A DNA stretch of 64,000 nucleotides from positions 7,532,001 to 7,596,000 of the forward strand of contig NC_022657.1 in the NCBI RefSeq assembly GCF_000494755.1, in the 5' to 3' direction. Under the pieces are notes generated by a model. It was not told the origin of the DNA, ran no database searches, and was given only the letters and a program-made list of their open reading frames with translations. Below, piece by piece: positions 18,492 to 26,754 of the stretch. Each line of letters opens with the position of its first letter. The stretch's first letter is position 1. Position numbers and translations under genes: made by a program. Source of the DNA: Amorphoplanes friuliensis DSM 7358 (GTDB lineage: Bacteria; Actinomycetota; Actinomycetes; Mycobacteriales; Micromonosporaceae).

Positions 18492-20321
18492 TCACGCCTC
18501 CGCGCGGTGCCGTCCCGTCCGGGTGGGTTCGGGCTGGTCGGAGACCGCGCGGCGGCCGCCGCCGAGGTGCTTGACCGCGTACATCGCGTGGTCGGCGGCG
18601 CGCAGGGCCTGATCCGGGTCGTCGCTCGGTGTCGCCAGGTGGACACCGACACTCGCGCCGATGACGACCTCGTTGCCGAGCACCTGGAACGGCCGCTCGA
18701 CGGCGAGCCGCACGCGGGTGCTCATCGTGTCGGCGTCGGCCTGCGCGGTGACACCGGGCATCAGCACGACAAACTCGTCACCGCCGACACGGGCGAGCAC
18801 GTCACCCTCGCGGACGCAGGTGCTGAGCCGGTCGGCGACCTGCCGCAGCAACTCGTCGCCGGCCTCGTGGCCGTGCGCGTCGTTGACCGGCTTGAAGCCG
18901 TCCAGGTCGACGAAGAGCACCGCGACCGCGTCGTCCTCCAGCGAGGTGCCCAGGGCGTCCTGCATGCGGCGCCGGTTCGGCAGGCCGGTCAGGGCGTCGT
19001 GGGTGGCCTCGTGGTGCAACCGCTCCTGGAACGCGCGGTTCTCGGAGATGTCGCGGGCGTTGATGACGATGCCGGTCAGCGCCGGGTTCTGCATCTGGTT
19101 GGAGGCGGTGAACTCGAACCAGGTCGCCTTCCCGGTCGCGTTGAGGATGCGGGTCTGCAACCGCAGCACCCCGTCGCGCTCGGTCAGCAACTCGGCGAAG
19201 GCCTCCCGCATCCGGGGACGGTCGTCGGGGTGCACCAGCTCGAAGACGCTGGAGCCCTGCAGCGAACCGGCCGGGAAGTGCAGCACCGACGCGGCGCTCG
19301 GGCTGGAGTAGGCGACCCGGCCCTCGGCGTCGAGGACGGCCACCATGTCCGGGGCGTGCTGGAACAGGGCCTGGAACCGCTCGTCGGCCCGGCGGCGCTG
19401 GACCTGGGTGCGATAGCCGAGGATCGAGATGCCGACGGCGCCGATCAGGAGCATCGCCAGCAGCGTCACGTTGATGGTCTGGCTGCGGCTGTGCACCGCC
19501 CCGTCGAACGAGGCCAGCGTCTGGGTGCGGACGTACACCCAACCACCCGGCAGGTTCTCGTTCTTCACGACGATCGAGATCATGGCGGTCCGGCCGGCCC
19601 GGTACTCGACGAAGGCCGAACCCGTGGAGAGCTTCGCGGCGGCGGCGACAACCGCGGGATCCACCGTCGCGCCGATCTTCTCGCTGTCGCTGGTGAAACC
19701 GATCCGCCCGGTGGTGTCGACGATCGTCGTCAGATGCCCCTCGGACCGCAACCGCACCGTGTACGCCTGCAGCGTCGTGTCAGCGATCTTGTGGTAGCCG
19801 AGGAGGATCGCCAGCGTCGCCCCGCTGACCTGGATCGGCACCGCGAACGCCTCGACGGCGACGGTCGCCCCGGTGGCGTCCTCGACCCGCATCACCGACG
19901 AGACGCCCAGCTTCCCGGCGAGCAGCAGCGCCCGCATCGGCTCGTACCCCGGGTCGGTCCCCACCGGCAACGGGTTGCTCCGGGTGGCGTTCAGGATGGT
20001 CCCGTTGGGTGCGGCGATCGCAGCCCCGTACCCGAAGGAGGTGGACTTGGCGACGTACGCCTCCAGCGCCTGCTGGTCCCCGACATAGCCGATACCGAGG
20101 TTGAAGGCGTGGCTGTCGGCGAAACCCTTGAGCTCCTTCGCGGAGAGCAACTGCATCTGCCCGGCCAGGGTGGCGTTGTTGACGGCCAGCGCGAGCGAGT
20201 CGGCCCGGTGCACCGTGTCGGCAGCACGAAGCGCCGACCGGTTCACCAGAACACCGACGATGCCGACCGCCACCAGCAGCAGCACGCTGACGACGACGGC
20301 GATCCAGTTGCGCAACCGCAT
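18492..20321 (-). CDS. Membrane PAS-GGDEF diguanylate cyclase
   Basis: 609 residues from the ATG at 20321, preceded by GCGAGGAGGCAATCAG. The layout is TM1 (residues ~6-27, WIAVVVSVLLLVAVGIVGVLV), an extracytoplasmic sensor region of about 250 residues resembling a Cache domain, TM2 (VTLLAMLLIGAVGISILGY), a PAS domain (RFQALFQHAPDMVAVLDAEG), and a C-terminal GGDEF domain with intact active-site motif RVGGDEFVVLMPG and FVDLDGFKPVNDAHGH. It should synthesise cyclic di-GMP in response to an extracellular signal. No EAL domain is present. Its stop lies 18 bp downstream of the ligD start. Confidence 0.93.
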   Translation of the reverse strand: MRLRNWIAVVVSVLLLVAVGIVGVLVNRSALRAADTVHRADSLALAVNNATLAGQMQLLSAKELKGFADSHAFNLGIGYVGDQQALEAYVAKSTSFGYGAAIAAPNGTILNATRSNPLPVGTDPGYEPMRALLLAGKLGVSSVMRVEDATGATVAVEAFAVPIQVSGATLAILLGYHKIADTTLQAYTVRLRSEGHLTTIVDTTGRIGFTSDSEKIGATVDPAVVAAAAKLSTGSAFVEYRAGRTAMISIVVKNENLPGGWVYVRTQTLASFDGAVHSRSQTINVTLLAMLLIGAVGISILGYRTQVQRRRADERFQALFQHAPDMVAVLDAEGRVAYSSPSAASVLHFPAGSLQGSSVFELVHPDDRPRMREAFAELLTERDGVLRLQTRILNATGKATWFEFTASNQMQNPALTGIVINARDISENRAFQERLHHEATHDALTGLPNRRRMQDALGTSLEDDAVAVLFVDLDGFKPVNDAHGHEAGDELLRQVADRLSTCVREGDVLARVGGDEFVVLMPGVTAQADADTMSTRVRLAVERPFQVLGNEVVIGASVGVHLATPSDDPDQALRAADHAMYAVKHLGGGRRAVSDQPEPTRTGRHRAEA

Positions 20322-20374
20322 CTGATTGCCTCCTCGCGCATCCCATCGGATGTGCGGGGAGCCACTTGAACAAT

Positions 20375-21517
20375 TCAGGCCGCCTCGCGCGCCCGCGTGG
20401 CCACCGTGGCGGTCGCCAGGGCCGCCGCACAGGCCAGCAGAACCGTCGAAACCGGCACGCGGTCGGCGATACCACCCAGCACGTTGTTGGTGATCAGCAG
20501 TGGAACGCTCTGCGTGAGAACGAGCACAGCCTGCACGCGGGCCAGGTGGGTGCTCGGCGCTGTTCCGAGCACGAGCGGGGCGATGTGCGCGCTGAACAGC
20601 CCGGTGCCGAGACCGGTCAGGAAGCCCGCGGCCACTGCTGCTCCGGCGGCGGGCGACAGGGCCAGCAGTGCTGTCCCTGTCGCGGCGACCAGCAGCCCGG
20701 CCACGGCGGCCCGGGCCGGCCGGCGGTGAGCGCCCCAGATCAGGACCGCGCCCACCATGACGGCCGTGCCGAGCGCGATCGTCCCGGCCACGGCACCACC
20801 GGCCGTCGCGGGCCAGTCCCGCTGCCGGGCCAGCAACGGCACCAGCAAACCGGACACAGGGAGCAGGAACGCGGCCGCCGCCGCGGTCAGCAGCAACGCC
20901 GGACGCAGCACCGGATCGGCGAACGCGGTCCGCCATCCGTCCATGATCGGGCTCCTCGCTGCCGGCCGCACCGGTCGGCGTAGGGCGATCAGCACCACCG
21001 CCACCAGCGCGAACGACGCCGCGTTGGCCAGTGCGGCAGCGGCCAGCCCGGCCGCCGCGACCACCACGCCGCCCAGCGGCGGACCGGCGAACGCCACCGC
21101 CTGACCGGCCAGCTGACGCGCCGCCAGCGCCCGCGGCAGCCCGTCGCCCGGCACGAGCAGCCGAGGCATCGCCCCCGACGCCGGCAGGTAGAACGCGTCC
21201 ACGACCCCCACGGCCAGCGCCGAGGTCACCAGCAGGACCGGCTGCTCACCGAACCGGGCGGCGGCACCGACCAGCCCGAGCATCACAACCGTCATCAGCA
21301 CGTCCGCGGCGATCATCACCCGCCAGGCGCCGAACCGGTCGGCCACCGCACCCCCGGCCAGCAGCAGGAGGACCCGCGGCAGGTTGATCGCGGTCAGGAC
21401 CAGGGCCGCGAAGGTGCCACCGCGGCCCGCGGCGATCCAGGCCATCGCGAACGCCAGCACCTGCGTGCCGAGCAGTGACACCGTCGCCGCGCCCAGCCAG
21501 ACCCCGAATCCCCGCAT
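20375..21517 (-). CDS. MFS transporter
   Basis: 380 residues with about ten to twelve hydrophobic segments and the MFS loop signature between TM2 and TM3 (GGAVADRFGAWRVMIAADVL). It belongs to the drug-efflux-like group with short loops. The substrate is unknown. It lies upstream of the cyclase on the same strand, 53 bp away, with no clear terminator between them. Confidence 0.88.
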   Translation of the reverse strand: MRGFGVWLGAATVSLLGTQVLAFAMAWIAAGRGGTFAALVLTAINLPRVLLLLAGGAVADRFGAWRVMIAADVLMTVVMLGLVGAAARFGEQPVLLVTSALAVGVVDAFYLPASGAMPRLLVPGDGLPRALAARQLAGQAVAFAGPPLGGVVVAAAGLAAAALANAASFALVAVVLIALRRPVRPAARSPIMDGWRTAFADPVLRPALLLTAAAAAFLLPVSGLLVPLLARQRDWPATAGGAVAGTIALGTAVMVGAVLIWGAHRRPARAAVAGLLVAATGTALLALSPAAGAAVAAGFLTGLGTGLFSAHIAPLVLGTAPSTHLARVQAVLVLTQSVPLLITNNVLGGIADRVPVSTVLLACAAALATATVATRAREAA

Positions 21518-21558
21518 CGGGGCAGCGTGGAGCCTCGAGCCGGTCGAGGGTCAAACCG

Positions 21559-22152
21559 TCAGCGGCGCCACGGCGGTCGCTGCCCCTGCAGCCACCACTG
21601 CAGGGCCTTGGTGACCTGCGGCAACACCAGGTACGTCATCAGCGGCGTCAGGCACAGCGTGGTCGCCAGGGTGCGGACGACGACGTTCTGCCCGGCGACC
21701 AGGTGCCCGATCGTCAGCGCCGACAGCAGGCTGAGCGGGAAGAACCCGAGCCAGATGGTCACCGCCTGCTTCCACCGCGGCGGCGGCTTCGGTGCCGGGG
21801 TGAGGTCGTCCACCTCCCGCTCCTGCGGCGGGTCGAACCAGCCCTCGATCCCGGTACGCCGCTCGACCCGCGTGTGCTCGACCATCCCCTGCGCCGACGA
21901 CAGCCACCACTGCCGCTGCGGGGACTCCTCCCACACGTGCAGCGCGTCGGCGTCGGCGAAGCGGTAGAGCATGTGCCACTCGGTCGACCCCAGCACGGGG
22001 CGTACCCACCCCACGCCGAGAAAGCCGGGAAAGTCCTCGGCCAGCGCGGTGCCGGCTCGCACCCAGGCGAGCATCTCCGCATTCCGCGACGGATCAGCCC
22101 GCCGCGTGATCGCAACGGTCACGGCAAGCTGCTGCGGGGCGGTGGTTTCCAT
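21559..22152 (-). CDS. Antibiotic biosynthesis monooxygenase-like membrane protein
   Basis: 197 residues. The N-terminal ~100 form an ABM-type ferredoxin-like domain (VTVAITRRADPSRNAEMLAWVRAG, PGFLGVGWVRP, WHMLYRFADADALHVWEESP). After the linker WFDPPQERE the C-terminus has two transmembrane segments (AVTIWLGFFPLSLLSALTIGHLV and TLATTLCLTPLMTYLVLPQV). Many actinobacterial ABM proteins of this membrane-anchored type are uncharacterised. It precedes the MFS gene by 41 bp on the same strand, so the two may be co-transcribed. Confidence 0.85.
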   Translation of the reverse strand: METTAPQQLAVTVAITRRADPSRNAEMLAWVRAGTALAEDFPGFLGVGWVRPVLGSTEWHMLYRFADADALHVWEESPQRQWWLSSAQGMVEHTRVERRTGIEGWFDPPQEREVDDLTPAPKPPPRWKQAVTIWLGFFPLSLLSALTIGHLVAGQNVVVRTLATTLCLTPLMTYLVLPQVTKALQWWLQGQRPPWRR

Positions 22153-22225
22153 ACCCCCGATCCTTCATCCCCGGTGTTACGTCTCGGCGGCAAACGGCCT
22201 TCCCAACATGTGATACTCCGCTCCC

Positions 22226-22987
22226 TCAGACCTCAGAGCTGTGGTGGAAGGCGCGGACCTGGTCCTCGACGCGGGCGCGCAGGGACAGGAACGGTGGTGT
22301 TCGCTTCACGGTCAGGTCGCGGTCGGCGGGGAGCTCGACCTGGAGGTCGGCGGCCACGCGGCCCGGGTCGCAGGCCAGGACGACCACCCGCCGGCCGAGG
22401 AAGACGGCCTCCTCCACGTCGTGGGTGACCATCAGCACGGTTGTGCCCGTGTCCTGCCAGACGCGGCGGAGGAACACCTGCATGTCCTCCTTCGTCTGGA
22501 CGTCGAGAGCGCCGAAGGGTTCGTCGAGCAGCAGGACGTCCGGTTCGCAGGCCAGGGCGCGGGCGATCGCCACGCGTTGGCGTTGACCGCCGGACAGGGT
22601 TTTGGGGAGTTTGTCGCGGAGGGCGGTGAGGCCGGTCTCGGCGAGGTACCAATCGACGCGTTCCCGCCGGTCGGTGCGGGACAGGTCGAGGAGTTCGAGG
22701 CCGAAGGCGACGTTCTGGGCGACCGTACGGAAGGGGTAGACCGCGCCGGACTGGAAGACCAGGCCGCGGTCCGGGCCGGGGCCGGTCACCGGGGTGCCGG
22801 AGAGGGTGATGGCGCCGGTCGTCGGCATCGACAGGCCCGCGATCAGCGAGAGCAGTGTCGACTTGCCGGAGCCGCTGGCGCCGACGAGGCAGACGAACTC
22901 GCCCTCGTTCACGTCCAGCGTGATGTCGTCGAGGGCGGTGAACGCGCCGAAGCGCATGCCGACCGAGGACAGCGTGAGGAGGCTCAT
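22226..22987 (-). CDS. ABC transporter ATP-binding protein (guanidine-type importer)
   Basis: 253 residues with Walker A GASGSGKST, Q-loop, signature LSGGQRQRVAIARAL, Walker B VLLLDEPFGALD and H-loop MVTHDVEEA. It is of the SsuB/TauB/NrtD class that energises import of nitrate, sulfonates and related small solutes. Its ATG overlaps the permease stop by one base (TGATG). It is the last gene of the riboswitch-controlled operon 25999-22226, which points to guanidine as substrate. Confidence 0.92.
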   Translation of the reverse strand: MSLLTLSSVGMRFGAFTALDDITLDVNEGEFVCLVGASGSGKSTLLSLIAGLSMPTTGAITLSGTPVTGPGPDRGLVFQSGAVYPFRTVAQNVAFGLELLDLSRTDRRERVDWYLAETGLTALRDKLPKTLSGGQRQRVAIARALACEPDVLLLDEPFGALDVQTKEDMQVFLRRVWQDTGTTVLMVTHDVEEAVFLGRRVVVLACDPGRVAADLQVELPADRDLTVKRTPPFLSLRARVEDQVRAFHHSSEV

Positions 22988-23832
22988 CAGACCCACCGGC
23001 CGATCCGGTCGCGCAGGACGCGGAGCGCGATGTCGAGCGCCAGGCCGATCACCGCGATCACGATCAGGATGGCGAAGATGCGGTCGCTGGCCAGGAAGCG
23101 CTGGCTGCGGGCGATGCGGTAGCCGAGACCCTCCTGGGAGTTGATCAGCTCGGCGACGACCACGAAGTTCCAGGCGGCGGCCGCGTTCACGCGTACCGCG
23201 TCGATCATGCCGGGGAGCGCATGGGGGACGACCACCTTGCGCAGCACCTCGCCGCGTCTGGCCCCCAGGGTGTAAGAGACGTCGATCAGAGCGCGGGGCA
23301 CCTGACGGACCGCGTCGGCGGTCATCAGGGTGTTGAAAAAGACCGTGCCGATGAAGAGCAGCATCCACTTCGACGGTTCGCCGATGCCGAGCCAGATCGT
23401 CAGCAGCGGGATGAACGCGCTGGCCGGCAGGTAGCGCAGCAGCCCGACGAGCGGCTCGAACAGCGCCTGCCCGGCCTGGAAACTGCCCATCACCAGACCG
23501 AGTGGCACGGACACGACGATCGCCAGGCCGAAACCGATCAGGATCCGCTGGACGCTGGCCCACGTGTCGGTCCAGAGCTGACCCGACTGCGCCATCTCCC
23601 AGCCGGCGGCCAGGACCGCCGACGGTGACGGCAAGAACTGTTCCGGTACGGCACCAGAAGCGGCCACCGCCACCCACGCGACCAGCGGCACCAGCACCGA
23701 GCAGATGATCAGCACGATCCGGGCCCGGCGGGTGATGGGCGCCCGCAACGCCCACAGCCGGGCCGGTCGTACGGGACGCCGGCGCGGCAGTTTTGCCCGG
23801 GCCGGCCGCGTGGGGGCGGTGACGGTGCTCAT
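22987..23832 (-). CDS. ABC transporter permease (SsuC/TauC type)
   Basis: 281 residues with about six transmembrane segments and the inner-membrane EAA-type loop near RGEVLRKVVVPHALPGMIDAVRVNAAAAW. An Arg-rich N-terminus precedes TM1 (IVLIICSVLVPLVAWVAVA). It overlaps the binding-protein stop by 4 bp (ATGA), which ties expression of the two together. It belongs to the binding-protein-dependent nitrate/sulfonate family; specificity is inferred from the riboswitch. Confidence 0.92.
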   Translation of the reverse strand: MSTVTAPTRPARAKLPRRRPVRPARLWALRAPITRRARIVLIICSVLVPLVAWVAVAASGAVPEQFLPSPSAVLAAGWEMAQSGQLWTDTWASVQRILIGFGLAIVVSVPLGLVMGSFQAGQALFEPLVGLLRYLPASAFIPLLTIWLGIGEPSKWMLLFIGTVFFNTLMTADAVRQVPRALIDVSYTLGARRGEVLRKVVVPHALPGMIDAVRVNAAAAWNFVVVAELINSQEGLGYRIARSQRFLASDRIFAILIVIAVIGLALDIALRVLRDRIGRWV

Positions 23833-24827
23833 TCCTTCACGGCCTGCACGAACTTGGGTTCGAGCAACCCGTCCAGCGGCGGCTTCTCCTCGGCGAGACC
23901 GGTGGACACGAGGAAGTCACCGATCTGGTTCGCCTGGAAGTCGAGGTTCGCCGCCGTGCTGCCCGTCGCGAACGCGTCGAGGTTCTGCTGACGCGTGAAG
24001 ATGGTCGTACCGGCGTCGTAGCTCTTGTAGTCGGCGGCCGTGACGCCGCCGCGCTTGGCCATGATCTCGATGGCCGCGTCCGGGTTGGCCTTGATCCACG
24101 CGGTGGTGTCGAACCAGGTCTGCACCATGGCCTGCACCTCGGTGGGGTGGTCCTTGACGAAGTCGGCGCCGAAGACCAGGTGGTCCGGGATCGCGCCCGG
24201 GAAGTCCGCCGACGTGGCGATCGCCTTGCTGCCCGACAGACCCAGTGCGGTTGTCGTGAACGGTGCAAAAACGCCGACCGCGTCGACCTTGCCCGCCACG
24301 AACGCGGCTGCGGCGGCGTCGGTGAGCAGCGGCGTGAACTCGACGTCCTTCTCGGTCAGCCCGGCCTTCTGCAACGCCAGGAGCAGCAGGTAGTGGTCGA
24401 CGGTGCCCTGCTCGGCCGCGACCTTCTTGCCCTTGAGGTCGGCCACGGAGTTGATGCCGGGCCGGGCGATGATCTGGTCGTTGCCGGTCGAGTTGTCGTT
24501 GGTCAGCACCACGGTCTGCTTCGCGCCGCCGCTGACCGACGACAGGGTGTCGTTGAGTGTCTGGCTGTTCGCGTCGAGGTTGCCGGTGCTCAGCGCGGTG
24601 AGGCTGTCGGTGTAGCTCTCGAAGTACTTGAGGTCGACGGTCACGCCGTTCTTCGCGAACAGCCCCTTCTCCTGCGCGACCTGCCACGGGAACCACCCCG
24701 GCCAGGCCGAGAAGCCGAGCCGGACCGTGGCCTTCTCCCCCGCCGCACTCGCGGAGTCGTCGGTGCCACCGCAGCCGGAGATCAGGAGCACGACAGCCGC
24801 AGCCGCCGCGATGATCGTTCTTCTCAT
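23829..24827 (-). CDS. ABC transporter substrate-binding lipoprotein (candidate guanidine binder)
   Basis: 332 residues from the ATG at 24827. Lipoprotein signal MRRTIIAAAAAVVLLISGC with lipobox ISGC. The mature protein is an NMT1/SsuA-like periplasmic binding fold: VRLGFSAWPGWFPWQVAQEK, GLFAKNGVTVDLKYF, VADLKGKKVAAEQGTVDHYL, FVAGKVDAVGVFAPF. The ATG overlaps the upstream hydrolase stop by 4 bp. Family members bind small nitrogen or sulfur compounds; the operon context suggests guanidine or a guanidino compound. Confidence 0.9.
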   Translation of the reverse strand: MRRTIIAAAAAVVLLISGCGGTDDSASAAGEKATVRLGFSAWPGWFPWQVAQEKGLFAKNGVTVDLKYFESYTDSLTALSTGNLDANSQTLNDTLSSVSGGAKQTVVLTNDNSTGNDQIIARPGINSVADLKGKKVAAEQGTVDHYLLLLALQKAGLTEKDVEFTPLLTDAAAAAFVAGKVDAVGVFAPFTTTALGLSGSKAIATSADFPGAIPDHLVFGADFVKDHPTEVQAMVQTWFDTTAWIKANPDAAIEIMAKRGGVTAADYKSYDAGTTIFTRQQNLDAFATGSTAANLDFQANQIGDFLVSTGLAEEKPPLDGLLEPKFVQAVKE

Positions 24828-25999
24828 CGGTTTGTCCTTTGCGGGAGGTGGCCCGAGCGGACCAGGCAGCCGAGGGTGTCGCAGATGACGCGGGTCGCCA
24901 GCAGCGCGGTGATCTCGGCGGTGTCGTACGCGGGCGCGCACTCCACGACCTCGATCCCGGCGAGCGGACGGGCGTCCGCGATGATCTGGATGAACTTGAG
25001 GACCTCGCGCGGCAGGAAACCGCCGGGCTCGGGCCAGCCGGTCCCCGGCACGAACGCGGCGTCGAGGCAGTCGACGTCGAACGAGAGCCAGACCGCCTCG
25101 GCGCCGTCCCAGGCGACCTCGAGCGCACGCTCGGCGGCCTGCTCGATGCCCATCTCCACGCAGTCGGTGACGGTCATGATCGTGGTGCCGCGTTCCCGGC
25201 CGACCTTCACACCGGGCCGCGGCGCCTGCCAGCCGCCGATGCCGATCTGCACCAGGTTCTTCGGCGGCACGTTGGGGATGTCCGTGGCGTGGAACCACGG
25301 CGTCGTGTGCATCCGCTCGTCGAGGTCCGTCTCCTGCGTGTCGACGTGCCGGTCGAAGTGGATGATGCCGAGGTTGCCCTGCAGGTGCTGGGCCACACCA
25401 CGCACGGTCGGGTAGCCGATCGAGTGGTCACCGCCGAGCACCACCGGGAAAGCCCCGGACTCGTAGACGTGACCGACGGCCTTGGAGATCTGATCGAACG
25501 TCTTCTCGATGTTCGCCGGGATCGTGAAGATGTCACCCAGATCCGCGATCGTGATCGACTCGCGCAGATCCACCCCGAGCTCGAACGAGTACGGGCCGTA
25601 CAGCGCCGAGATCTTCCGGATGCCCTGCGGCCCGAACCGCGTCCCCGACCGGTACGTGGTCCCGCCGTCGAACGGGGCACCGAGCACCGCCACGTCGTAC
25701 TCCCCGCAGCGGCGCACGTCCTCGACGTACGGCGCCTTCAGGAACGTGTTGATGCCCGCGAAGTGCGGCAGCTCGCCCCGGGAGAACGTGGGGATCGTGC
25801 GGTCCTTGATGGAGTCGGCGCCCTGCAGGCCGTACTCGAGCCCGCGGTCGATCTCCTCCTGCCACTTCGTGGTCGGCAGCTTGGCCTCGGCGGCGACAGC
25901 GTACGCGGCCTCGGGCCCGTACCGGTCGTGCAGCGTCGGCTCGGTCTCGGTCTGCTCGACATGCTCGTGCTGGTCATCGTGCTGGTGGTTGAAACCCAC
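24824..25999 (-). CDS. gdmH: Ureohydrolase, probable guanidine hydrolase (agmatinase family)
   Basis: 391 residues from a GTG at 25999 with GGAGG 6 nt upstream. Binuclear-metal ureohydrolase motifs are intact: VLGGDHSIGYP, the Asp-x-His-x-Asp site in IIHFDRHVDTQETD, and SFDVDCLDAAFVPGTGWPEPGG. It is longer than ordinary agmatinases (about 310 residues) through an N-terminal His/Asp-rich extension and a ~70-residue helical region, matching the length of nickel-dependent guanidine hydrolases (GdmH), which release urea and ammonia from guanidine. The guanidine-I riboswitch directly upstream is the main reason to prefer guanidine over agmatine. Confidence 0.85.
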   Translation of the reverse strand: MGFNHQHDDQHEHVEQTETEPTLHDRYGPEAAYAVAAEAKLPTTKWQEEIDRGLEYGLQGADSIKDRTIPTFSRGELPHFAGINTFLKAPYVEDVRRCGEYDVAVLGAPFDGGTTYRSGTRFGPQGIRKISALYGPYSFELGVDLRESITIADLGDIFTIPANIEKTFDQISKAVGHVYESGAFPVVLGGDHSIGYPTVRGVAQHLQGNLGIIHFDRHVDTQETDLDERMHTTPWFHATDIPNVPPKNLVQIGIGGWQAPRPGVKVGRERGTTIMTVTDCVEMGIEQAAERALEVAWDGAEAVWLSFDVDCLDAAFVPGTGWPEPGGFLPREVLKFIQIIADARPLAGIEVVECAPAYDTAEITALLATRVICDTLGCLVRSGHLPQRTNR

Positions 26000-26027
26000 G
26001 GGCGCCTCCGTACGGAGAGGCCTGGCC

Positions 26028-26058
26028 GGAGAGCAGCCAGAACCCTTGGCTGTTCTCC
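26028..26058 (-). promoter_or_regulatory. Expression-platform hairpin of the guanidine riboswitch
   Basis: Directly after the aptamer the transcript can form GGAGAACAGCCA / TGGCTGCTCTCC around AGGGTTC. Its 5' arm reuses the conserved aptamer end GGGAGA, so ligand binding and this hairpin exclude each other. A second small stem, GCCTC...GAGGC (26003-26020), covers the GGAGG ribosome site of the hydrolase. Control could be by transcription or translation; the sequence does not decide. Confidence 0.6.
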
Positions 26059-26147
26059 CGGGCTTTTATCCCGCCGTGGAGCGCCCGCACGCGGGCACCT
26101 GCGTCTCTCGGACCAGCCCGCTCACCGCGGCGGAACCCTAGGCGCGC
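26054..26147 (-). promoter_or_regulatory. Guanidine-I (ykkC-yxkD) riboswitch aptamer
   Basis: Three invariant blocks of the class appear in order on the minus strand: CTAGGGTTCCG (26141-26131), GGTCCGAGAGAC (26114-26103) and GGGATAAAAGCCCGGGAGA (26072-26054). GC-rich helices lie between them. This RNA senses free guanidinium and switches on downstream genes. It sits 55 nt upstream of the ureohydrolase start and heads the hydrolase-ABC operon. Confidence 0.95.
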
Positions 26148-26211
26148 CTCACCAGGTGATGAGTCACCTGGCAGTAGAGACCCGGGACGTTGCCCGGGCA
26201 TGACCCGTCCG

Positions 26212-26721
26212 TTACCGCTGCGTGTCGCGCTTCCGGGCGGGGTCGGCGCGAGGCAGGATCCGCTTCTCACCGCTCTTGGCCATCGCGGTCAACGGACCGG
26301 TCGCCAGCCCGACGATCCGCGCCAGGATCGGCTGCCGCTGGCGGCGCAACAGCCGTGGCCCGATGCCGGCCATCACCTCGGTCAACGCCGGCAGCGGCCG
26401 CCCGAAGAAGGTGATCTCCCGGATCAGCCCGTCCTTGTTCAATCGCAGCAGCTGCGCCTCTTCGAGTTCCTCCGCCTTTACTCTGCCGCGATAGAACAGC
26501 GCCCAGGTGTCACCCTCGCCGACCTGCGTGTGAAAGCGGATGTCGCTGATGACCTCGAACGCGCTGGCCAGCACATCGGTGACCGCCGCCGGCCCGTGAA
26601 AGCGGAACTGCGCGGTCAACGGTGAGATCAGCTCAACCTCGGGAGCCAGGCAGACCGCGGCCGCCGCCGCGTCGCCGCTCTCTCCCGCCGCACACCAGGC
26701 CGTGATCGTCGCGTTCCCCAT
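26212..26721 (-). CDS. Nuclear transport factor 2 / SnoaL-like protein
   Basis: 169 residues. The first ~120 show the NTF2-like cone fold pattern: WCAAGESGDAAAAAVCLAPEVELISPL, FHGPAAVTDVLASAFEVI, TWALFYRGRVKAEELEEAQLLRLNKDGLI, ITFFGRPLPAL. A basic C-terminal extension (RLLRRQRQPILARIVGLATG) follows. Members are ligand-binding or enzymatic (ketosteroid isomerase-like), with the exact role unknown. The gene is divergent from the repeat protein at 26755, only 33 bp away. Confidence 0.82.
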   Translation of the reverse strand: MGNATITAWCAAGESGDAAAAAVCLAPEVELISPLTAQFRFHGPAAVTDVLASAFEVISDIRFHTQVGEGDTWALFYRGRVKAEELEEAQLLRLNKDGLIREITFFGRPLPALTEVMAGIGPRLLRRQRQPILARIVGLATGPLTAMAKSGEKRILPRADPARKRDTQR

Positions 26722-26754
26722 CGGCCGAATCTACCTGCGGTAGGTTCCCGTCCC

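Noticed and set aside
20322..20936. N-terminal extension of the GGDEF protein frame
   Set aside because: It overlaps the MFS gene in another frame. The protein proper starts at 20321 with a TM helix and a good ribosome site.
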